A DNA stretch of 23,209 bases from a virus. Under the pieces are notes generated by a model. That model was not told the DNA's origin and did no database searches. It was given only the letters and a program-made list of their open reading frames with translations. The stretch covers positions 1 to 23,209 of IMG/VR virus record IMGVR_UViG_3300025626_001460, one strand, 5' to 3'. Position numbers and translations under genes: made by a program. Within the stretch, counting starts at the first letter, position 1; every line of letters begins with the position of its first letter. Positions 6,952-12,095 of the stretch are shown here, piece after piece.

Positions 6952-7426
6952 CTATTTTTCCTTCGTCTTCGAGTAGCTCAGGCTCTATGTCTGTATGGGT
7001 TTCCCACCCCGCCTTAGCGTCAGCTCCTATTAATCCATCGTAAGGACAGGGTGTTCCTGCCATCATCATTGCGTCAAAAACTCTTTTATCCTGACACATT
7101 ACTGAAACTGCTGCAACTTTCATTCCCATATCGTAAAGGGTTTTTGCATTCTTTAACTTCTCACAGTTCATATCTCGTTGAGTTGTTCCCATTGAGATGC
7201 CTAATATCTGTGTTTGTACCGCGCCCGCGACTCCTACTGTACATAAATCGGAGTTTGAAATATTCATTGTTGGTGTTATCGCTGAAGGAGGTGGAGACTT
7301 TAATGTCGTAGTACTTTCTGTCTTTATTGTACTATCTGTTGTAGAGTCTGTTATAATTACATCTTCTTCTGCTGAGACTGCTGCTGCTGAAAATACTAAA
7401 AGCAGTGGTATCCATATTTTTTTCAT
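6881..7426 (-). CDS. Secreted/anchored protein with C-terminal membrane helix
   Basis: A 181-residue protein with a signal peptide (MKKIWIPLLLVFSAAAVSAE), a Ser/Thr/Pro-rich linker at about 22-52, a central domain with four cysteines (DLCTVG, MNCEKLKN, VMCQDKRV, GTPCPYDG), and a C-terminal poly-Leu segment that would anchor it in a membrane. The block CEKLKNAKTLYDMGMKVAA looks conserved in form with unnamed proteins of aquatic phages. With both ends hydrophobic it would sit in the periplasm tied to the inner membrane. It follows the short membrane protein at 7445-7648. Function unknown; involvement in lysis or envelope remodelling is possible. Confidence 0.65.
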   Translation of the reverse strand: MKKIWIPLLLVFSAAAVSAEEDVIITDSTTDSTIKTESTTTLKSPPPSAITPTMNISNSDLCTVGVAGAVQTQILGISMGTTQRDMNCEKLKNAKTLYDMGMKVAAVSVMCQDKRVFDAMMMAGTPCPYDGLIGADAKAGWETHTDIEPELLEDEGKIDDTTKKTLWGVGGVASLLLLLLL

Positions 7427-7444
7427 TTCTTTACCTAAATTGGT

Positions 7445-7648
7445 TTATTGCATTATTAAAGTAACAACTAGTCCTGCTAGAAACAAAATAATAGCCCCTC
7501 CCATATGAAGCTGTCTTTGCTCCATACGGTCCAGTTTACCATCTATATCGTCTAGCCTATTAAACGTTGTTTTCCACCGTTCTTCGCACTGTACTTCATG
7601 TGCGCGAAGCTCAGACTTCACGTTATTAATTTCTTCTTGCTCGAACAT
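7445..7648 (-). CDS. Short coiled-coil protein with C-terminal membrane helix (XhlA-like)
   Basis: A 67-residue protein: a charged N-terminal coil (NRLDDIDGKLDRMEQRQLH) and a single membrane helix at the end (GGAIILFLAGLVVTLIMQ). This layout matches haemolysin XhlA-type phage proteins that sit in the inner membrane and assist the holin. Sequence identity to that family is not shown here. The start overlaps the probable small-terminase stop as TAATG, so it is translated from the 8.1 kb promoter unit. Together with the EF-hand membrane protein it is one of two candidate lysis-membrane proteins in the window. Confidence 0.6.
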   Translation of the reverse strand: MFEQEEINNVKSELRAHEVQCEERWKTTFNRLDDIDGKLDRMEQRQLHMGGAIILFLAGLVVTLIMQ

Positions 7649-8100
7649 TATTTTATCAACTTTTCCATGAGCTTACCGTAGTTGCCCTGGCCGAAGGGCA
7701 GCCCTTCATTAATCTGTACGTTTGTCTGATTCTTTACTTGTGTACCTTGGGCTTTCTCTAATTCTGTCTGAGCTTTAATTTCGTCCATTCTCATTTTATG
7801 AGCCATTTGAAGTAAGTCAGCAAGATCTTTACCGGAGTATACTCCGCTTACCTGCGCCTCTTCTAACTTATTCGCGATCATTTCGTCTAATAGACTCGCG
7901 ATATTATTCTTGTTGCGGTAACCTATATCCAAATAAACAGTATCAATATATTTCTTGACCTCTCGTTTATTTAAGATTTCGACTACTTTATTTTCTTGAA
8001 CGCCTAACTGCTCGACGACTCCGCGAATGTTCCCGAACTGCAAATAAGAGTTTGCTACTTCAAGTCCTTCCGGAGAGATTGTGGTTATTTCTTTACCCAT
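7648..8100 (-). CDS. terS: Probable terminase small subunit
   Basis: A 150-residue protein. The N-terminal region (NSYLQFGNIRGVVEQLGVQENKVVEILN) reads as a helix-turn-helix that would recognise the packaging site, as in small terminases that begin by scanning stepwise for 'tail of genes absent in database' style recognition helices; the middle (LDEMIANKLEEAQVSG, KDLADLLQMAHKMRMDEI) resembles the oligomerisation helices. The C-terminus is a short tail for large-subunit contact. It heads its own unit, about 6 kb from the large subunit. The ATG lies only 7 bases after the -10 box with no Shine-Dalgarno, so it is probably translated as a leaderless or near-leaderless message. Other DNA-binding roles remain possible. 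Confidence 0.65.
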   Translation of the reverse strand: MGKEITTISPEGLEVANSYLQFGNIRGVVEQLGVQENKVVEILNKREVKKYIDTVYLDIGYRNKNNIASLLDEMIANKLEEAQVSGVYSGKDLADLLQMAHKMRMDEIKAQTELEKAQGTQVKNQTNVQINEGLPFGQGNYGKLMEKLIK

Positions 8101-8107
8101 AATCGCT

Positions 8108-8136
8108 ATTATACTTTTCTATTGTTGTAATGTCAA
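8108..8136 (-). promoter_or_regulatory. Consensus sigma-70 promoter giving a near-leaderless message
   Basis: Read leftward: A-tract, GTTC, TTGACA (8136-8131), 17-base spacer, TATAAT (8113-8108). The ATG of the gene at 8100 begins after exactly 7 further bases, so transcription should begin at or next to the start codon. Confidence 0.88.
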
Positions 8137-8159
8137 GAACTTTTTTTGGTGTGGTTATT

Positions 8160-8636
8160 TTAAGAACTTGGTTCAGTAGGCCAAGATATATCTTCAGGAT
8201 CATCTAGATCTGCAGGTATGTTCGATATAATGTCTCGAAGAGCTTGTCTATAGGTTCTCCATTCGGCTTTCTTTTCATCAGTAAGAGGGGAGTCTGCTCC
8301 TTGTGTCCAGTCTGAGGAAGAAAGTTTTACATACCTAAGATATCTTACTTCTTGAAGTAACGTAGTAGTATTTACAACCCACTCACTATCTCCGTCCCAC
8401 ATATACCACTGAGTAGGTTTAGGGCCCCGCGAAGCCCAGTAATTATCTCTCCAAAAATTTTCATCTAAAAACTGTGCTGGGTCAGAAAAATTTAAAGACT
8501 CTATTTCAGTATCCCTAATTAATCTAATAGTAAGATCATTTACTATAGTTCCGTCTTCTGGAATAACTCCTGAGACTCCAGTTATGTTTTTAATGTTACC
8601 TTCGCTATCTACGTAGGCTAACCAGGCTACACCCAT
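8160..8636 (-). CDS. Phage tail assembly chaperone-like protein
   Basis: A 158-residue protein. Its C-terminal third carries the pattern of the phage tail assembly chaperone domain: SSSDWTQGADSPLTDEKKAE followed by WRTYRQALRDI and an acidic, Pro-rich end (SWPTEPSS). In phages this domain sits at the end of tail-fibre operons and helps fibres fold or attach. The N-terminal half is variable (VAWLAYVDSEGNIKNITG), as usual in this group. AGGAG lies nine bases before the ATG. The first 32 bases overlap the oxygenase gene's end. It is the last gene of the fibre unit and ends just upstream of the 8.1 kb promoter. Confidence 0.75.
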   Translation of the reverse strand: MGVAWLAYVDSEGNIKNITGVSGVIPEDGTIVNDLTIRLIRDTEIESLNFSDPAQFLDENFWRDNYWASRGPKPTQWYMWDGDSEWVVNTTTLLQEVRYLRYVKLSSSDWTQGADSPLTDEKKAEWRTYRQALRDIISNIPADLDDPEDISWPTEPSS

Positions 8637-9213
8637 TTTTCATACTCCTATCTGTATTGGGAACAAAAGTCCCTTCTAAAATTTTGTTTTTATGTTTATT
8701 AAATACGTCATCACTAAGTGTTTTATAGTTGTGGTTTTTAATAAAGTCTTCTTTATAAATATTAAGCATATAAGATAGTCTTCTAGTAGAGTACCCACCT
8801 TTTGTTTTATGCCAAATTCCTGGGCCAAATATAACTAAAGAGTTTTGTTTTGGGGAGTATGTTACTTCTTTTTCTTCTGTGCACAATACTAGTTCCCCTC
8901 CGGTCATACTTGTAATAATTGGATAATATATTATAGAAACAATAGGCAGAACTAAATTTCCTAAGTCATAGGAATAATGATCGTAATCTATATGCCAATC
9001 GTAGTCATATAAGTAGCCCTCTAAAAAATCTCTTTTCCACATTTCAATAGTAGTTGCTTCTGAAATATCAAAAAAACGTTTTGTATAATCTATAATTTTA
9101 TCTATAAAAGGATAAAAAGAATCATTAAAGTTTGAGACGCGAGTTTTATAAGGGTAAGTAAGCATCTCCAAGAATTCTTCGGTATTAAGAAAATTTTCTA
9201 CTGCCTCAAACAT
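8605..9213 (-). CDS. 2-oxoglutarate/Fe(II)-dependent oxygenase
   Basis: A 202-residue protein with the double-stranded beta-helix ligands of the family: His74 and Asp76 in DWHIDYD, His135 in GPGIWHKT and Arg144 or Arg145 in STRRLSYMLNIY, which would bind the 2-oxoglutarate carboxylate. PIITSMTGGELVL is the usual strand between them. These enzymes hydroxylate proteins, nucleic acids or small molecules; prolyl-hydroxylase-like members are frequent in marine phages. Location between fibre genes and the tail chaperone suggests that a fibre side chain may be its substrate, which is inference. Start overlaps the upstream stop as TGATG. Confidence 0.85.
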   Translation of the reverse strand: MFEAVENFLNTEEFLEMLTYPYKTRVSNFNDSFYPFIDKIIDYTKRFFDISEATTIEMWKRDFLEGYLYDYDWHIDYDHYSYDLGNLVLPIVSIIYYPIITSMTGGELVLCTEEKEVTYSPKQNSLVIFGPGIWHKTKGGYSTRRLSYMLNIYKEDFIKNHNYKTLSDDVFNKHKNKILEGTFVPNTDRSMKNGCSLVSLRR

Positions 9214-9797
9214 CAGTTTCTGAGTTTAAAAACAAATATAGAGCCCATCTGGTAAAGACTTGTTCTGACATTGTTAAAATAAAAATAGTTAATAAATTTT
9301 ATAGAATTACTAGTCCATTGATAGTTATTCAGTACAAAAGGAGTACTGCCATTTTGATTGTAGATAGGAAGAACTACAGTGCCAACATAGACGTTAGTTA
9401 AACTTCCAGAGTAAATAACATCTTCATCTGATAAAACTCCTGGGGGAATAATACTTAGGATACTAAAAGCTTTAGTATAACCATCAGAGAAAGTAACTGT
9501 ATTTGTTCCTCCCGCATCAAATATTTTAATACCGTGACTTCCAGAAGCCGGAGGAGTATCCTCATCAACTGGGCGTATTCTTGCACAGTTCAAAGTAACT
9601 GAACCTGATTGATTAAAATCATGGCTTAATTTAGTGGACCCTGCGGATGTTCTATTAAAAGCAATAAAATCTCCAGCCCTACTAAAACTAGAGTTAGCAG
9701 ATAGTGTAAAAGTGGATTTCACCTGCATTTGAGTCTGATCATCGGTGTTTATTAAAACATTTCCGTTTGTATTATAAACTTGCAATCCATATGGCAT
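9213..9797 (-). CDS. Tail fibre-like structural protein
   Basis: A 194-residue protein rich in Ser, Thr, Asn, Gly and aromatic residues, with the predicted strand-rich composition of a fibre or tip protein. It begins MPYGLQVYNTNGNVLINTDD, and a closely similar phrase (YGFKVFNSSGQTIVDSD) occurs inside the neighbouring 324-residue protein at about residues 222-238. The two therefore share a domain, probably by duplication. GAGG lies before the ATG. It would sit at the distal tail and help host recognition. No catalytic motif is visible. Confidence 0.65.
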   Translation of the reverse strand: MPYGLQVYNTNGNVLINTDDQTQMQVKSTFTLSANSSFSRAGDFIAFNRTSAGSTKLSHDFNQSGSVTLNCARIRPVDEDTPPASGSHGIKIFDAGGTNTVTFSDGYTKAFSILSIIPPGVLSDEDVIYSGSLTNVYVGTVVLPIYNQNGSTPFVLNNYQWTSNSIKFINYFYFNNVRTSLYQMGSIFVFKLRN

Positions 9798-9800
9798 AAA

Positions 9801-10775
9801 TTAATACCTCAAAGCCGCATACTTTACAGCATAGGAAACACCTGTAGATCCTGCAGTAAGCTTTACTTTAAAACTACCATTTTCTCTTATAGTGGTGACT
9901 CCACCAAAAGGGTTAGTGGGGGTAGGATCGGGGTAATCAAGGTATAAAACATCAATAATTTCTTGATTGTATATATTCATACCTGCACATGAAATAGACA
10001 CAGACTCTCCCCCATTTCCCGTAACATTAACCGTTCCTGTTACTATAGCAGTTGTCTGTCTGTCAACATCTGAATCTACTATTGTTTGCCCACTAGAATT
10101 AAAAACTTTAAAACCATACCCAGTAGCCCCGCTTCCAGAGCCTGAAGTGGTAGTGTTAAATGAATGATTATTTGTACCTATACCAAGGGAGTGAGTTCTT
10201 GTAGTAGCTGCTAAAGAGCTAGTCCTAGCTCTAAAATATATAGTATCTGAACTAGTTGCTGTACCTGTGGTTTTCCAAGTTGAGTTTGCAGCAGTCCTAA
10301 ACTCTCCCGAGTTCGCTTGGACATTAACAGTAACATTAATAACTCCTGAAAGGCTTAATCCTGTCCCATTTGCTGTAGTTCCTGGAGTGCTCGTACTAAA
10401 AGTTGCATAATAAAAAGAATCTGTAGCAGCATTTGTTACATTACCCCCTAAATTTGTATAATTTTCTGGGGTAGGGTCATCTGGTACAGCAACGAAATTT
10501 CCAGAGAGGTTTCCATAATAAACTGTATTTGTTTTACCAGAACCTGTGACAGACTGAAAGGATGCGGAGTATGAAGTACTGCCAGAAGGAGTAACTGTAA
10601 TTGTGGCGCCAGCAGACCCTGAAGTTGCAGAAGTTGTACAATTAGTTACACCAGTTCTCGTCCAAGTAGAACCACCGCCATTAATAGTAAGACTAATAGT
10701 GTCTCCCGTAACAACATTTTGAGTTACAGTAGTTCCTCCGATAACTAGAGTTAGAGTTTTAGAATATACTGTCAT
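9801..10775 (-). CDS. Tail fibre-like protein, Ser/Thr/Gly-rich
   Basis: A 324-residue protein almost entirely of short strand-like segments rich in Thr, Ser, Gly and Asn. N-terminal residues 1-20 (TVYSKTLTLVIGGTTVTQNV) read as beta strands; the middle has Ig-like sandwich patterns (GVINVTVNVQANSGEFRT); the C-terminal part from about 215 contains the domain shared with the 194-residue neighbour and ends VSYAVKYAALRY. It is likely a receptor-contacting fibre or tip protein. It overlaps the acetyltransferase-like gene's stop by four bases (ATGA), so expression is coupled to the upstream promoter. Confidence 0.7.
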   Translation of the reverse strand: MTVYSKTLTLVIGGTTVTQNVVTGDTISLTINGGGSTWTRTGVTNCTTSATSGSAGATITVTPSGSTSYSASFQSVTGSGKTNTVYYGNLSGNFVAVPDDPTPENYTNLGGNVTNAATDSFYYATFSTSTPGTTANGTGLSLSGVINVTVNVQANSGEFRTAANSTWKTTGTATSSDTIYFRARTSSLAATTRTHSLGIGTNNHSFNTTTSGSGSGATGYGFKVFNSSGQTIVDSDVDRQTTAIVTGTVNVTGNGGESVSISCAGMNIYNQEIIDVLYLDYPDPTPTNPFGGVTTIRENGSFKVKLTAGSTGVSYAVKYAALRY

Positions 10776-11269
10776 CTTCTTGTAACTCTATGCATGCTCC
10801 AGTCTTCGGGGGAATAATTGCTTCCCTTAATTACATTCGCCTCAATATTTACATGGTTATAGTGAGCGGGATGAGTCGTCCACTTTTTCTTATCTACTAG
10901 CCATAATATACTTTCAGGTACCCAGTTTTGTAAAGTAGATTTATTTTTTAAACCAGCTTGAATCATTTCGTGAGTTAAGCCTTGCCCACGAAAATTAGGG
11001 TCAGTTACTATAGATGTGAAACAGTGCGTATTAGACTCTACCTTTGACAACATCCATAATATAGGGACATCATTTTTTGAATATATTCTCGACACAAAAA
11101 AGGAAGGATAAGGAGGCTCAGAGGGGGCAGGAACTCTAGTATCTAACCCTAACTCAATTGCCTGATCGGGTGTGTACTCGTCCCCTTCCAACACCCTAGT
11201 AAGCCAGGGTCTGTCATCTTCTGTAACATAATTAAATTTCCATTCTGAATTAGGTACTGTATAATACAT
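10772..11269 (-). CDS. GNAT-like acetyltransferase
   Basis: A 165-residue protein. The segment TSIVTDPNFRGQGLTHEMIQ matches GNAT motif A: a strand, then the acetyl-CoA pyrophosphate loop R-G-Q-G-L and a helix. ILWMLSKVES upstream of it could be the preceding strand. GNAT enzymes acetylate amino groups of proteins or small molecules. The ATG at 11269 is selected by AAGGAG eight bases upstream; an ATG at 11287 would translate the ribosome site itself. It heads the tail-fibre unit, so it might modify fibre proteins or be an early host-directed function. The match is from motif A only, so moderately sure. Confidence 0.55.
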   Translation of the reverse strand: MYYTVPNSEWKFNYVTEDDRPWLTRVLEGDEYTPDQAIELGLDTRVPAPSEPPYPSFFVSRIYSKNDVPILWMLSKVESNTHCFTSIVTDPNFRGQGLTHEMIQAGLKNKSTLQNWVPESILWLVDKKKWTTHPAHYNHVNIEANVIKGSNYSPEDWSMHRVTRR

Positions 11270-11280
11270 GTATTCTCCTT

Positions 11281-11334
11281 TTAACAACCAATTATACTAA
11301 CATAGAACAAAAATTTTGTGCGATTAAATTTCAT
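11281..11334 (-). CDS. 17-residue leader peptide before fibre operon
   Basis: An ATG exactly 7 bases after a consensus -10 box opens a frame encoding MKFNRTKFLFYVSIIGC, ending 11 bases before the acetyltransferase start. The stop is just before its AAGGAG site. Such a leaderless mini-frame could control downstream translation by ribosome arrival. The 13-base word GTTAGTATAATTG occurs twice, once as the promoter -10 region and once inside the frame. Reality of translation is not shown. Confidence 0.4.
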   Translation of the reverse strand: MKFNRTKFLFYVSIIGC

Positions 11335-11341
11335 ACCTGCA

Positions 11342-11370
11342 ATTATACTAACAACAGGAAGAAAAGTCAA
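11342..11370 (-). promoter_or_regulatory. Sigma-70 promoter for the tail-fibre unit
   Basis: Read leftward: A-tract, GTTC, TTGACT (11370-11365), 17 bases, TATAAT (11347-11342). It is followed after 7 bases by an ATG. Confidence 0.85.
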
Positions 11371-11393
11371 GAACTTTTTTTGGTACGTATACG

Positions 11394-11430
11394 AAAAAAG
11401 CCAGTGAGCGAGAGCTACCGGCTTTTTATT
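11394..11430 (-). terminator. Rho-independent terminator, probably bidirectional
   Basis: AAAAGCCAGT (11396-11405) pairs with ACCGGCTTTT (11417-11426) around an 11-base loop, with a T run on the leftward strand and T-rich sequence on the other. It ends the leftward transcript of the small membrane gene before the next promoter. Confidence 0.85.
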
Positions 11431-11448
11431 TACAAAGTAGGAACTGAT

Positions 11449-11544
11449 TTAAGTCAATAATGGTGCTAAAGGTACTAATACAAGTACCGAGATTACCAAA
11501 AAGGGAAAGAAAAGTTCCATTAGGGGTGCGAGTTTTTTCATCAT
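11449..11544 (-). CDS. 31-residue membrane peptide
   Basis: Between a consensus promoter and a clear terminator there is one plausible gene: a 31-residue peptide starting MMKKLAPLMELFFPFLVISV, with a single hydrophobic helix and basic N-terminus. A longer frame (from 11631) in the same phase would begin upstream of the expected transcription start, so the ATG at 11544 is preferred; CAGGAG lies 14-19 bases upstream, which is longer than usual. Single-helix peptides of this type in phages may act as holin-like, antiholin or envelope modulators. Function cannot be assigned. The unit seems to be dedicated to this one gene. Confidence 0.5.
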   Translation of the reverse strand: MMKKLAPLMELFFPFLVISVLVLVPLAPLLT

Positions 11545-11602
11545 GCGAGTGTAGGATCTCCTGTGCGTCCGGTTTCTTGAAATCTTCTTTGATTTCGGAC
11601 AT

Positions 11603-11631
11603 AGTATAGGATATTTTAAGGAAAATGTCAA
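11603..11631 (-). promoter_or_regulatory. Sigma-70 promoter for the membrane peptide
   Basis: Read leftward: A-rich tract, GTTC, TTGACA (11631-11626), 17 bases, TATACT (11608-11603). The predicted leader contains a GAAATC/GATTTC hairpin before the peptide gene. Confidence 0.8.
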
Positions 11632-11640
11632 GAACTATTT

Positions 11641-11979
11641 TTAGAAGGTATATCGAACTTCAGTCTCAATCTTAGTCTTGGCAGAGCCAGTATCTTTAGT
11701 CTCTAGTTTTCCTTTAACGGTTACACCATCGAATTTGAACTTGTATCCGGCTTCATAACTATGGCCCTTCGTCATGGGCCCAATTTCAAAATAAAAATTA
11801 TTTGCCCCCTTATACCCGAGACGTAAGTGATCAGTAGTCTTTGTATGATTCCACTCTTTCATCTCGTACTCATTCTTGTACTCAACATAAGGTGCGGCTT
11901 TAATGTCTAAACTTAAAAACATAAACACTGATCCTATGAATACCAAGGCTACAATCGTTTCTTTCCAATTCTTCTTCAT
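11641..11979 (-). CDS. Small outer-membrane beta-barrel-like protein
   Basis: A 112-residue protein with an N-terminal hydrophobic export segment (VALVFIGSVFMFLSLDIKAA), then about 84 residues of alternating polar and aromatic residues typical of amphipathic barrel strands (HLRLGYKGANNFYFEIG, YEAGYKFKFDGVTVKGKLE) and a final EVRYTF. A terminal Phe preceded by alternating hydrophobics is the recognition signal for outer-membrane barrel insertion. Length suits 6-8 strands, or one half of a KdgM-type porin; I favour a small barrel. Expressed by the phage, it could mask receptors or change permeability. GGAG lies before the ATG, and an extended -10 box upstream. Confidence 0.6.
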   Translation of the reverse strand: MKKNWKETIVALVFIGSVFMFLSLDIKAAPYVEYKNEYEMKEWNHTKTTDHLRLGYKGANNFYFEIGPMTKGHSYEAGYKFKFDGVTVKGKLETKDTGSAKTKIETEVRYTF

Positions 11980-12020
11980 GTTATATTCTCCAGAGGCTTT
12001 GTGAACTTTTTCACCGGAAT

Positions 12021-12029
12021 ATTATAACA
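12021..12029 (-). promoter_or_regulatory. Extended -10 promoter for the small barrel protein
   Basis: Read leftward, TGTTATAAT (12029-12021) is an extended -10 element; no good -35 box lies 17 bases upstream. It lies about 40 bases before the ATG at 11979. Confidence 0.5.
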
Positions 12030-12067
12030 TAGTTTTGTTAAGATTTTATAAAGATTTGTTTAAGAAT

Positions 12068-12093
12068 TAAAAAAGGGGCCGAAGCCCCTTTGT
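12068..12093 (-). terminator. Rho-independent terminator of the TonB receptor gene
   Basis: Read leftward, AAAGGGGC, loop TTCG, GCCCCTTT, then a T run: a classic hairpin closed by a stable tetraloop, 3 bases after the receptor's stop. Confidence 0.95.
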
Positions 12094-12095
12094 CA

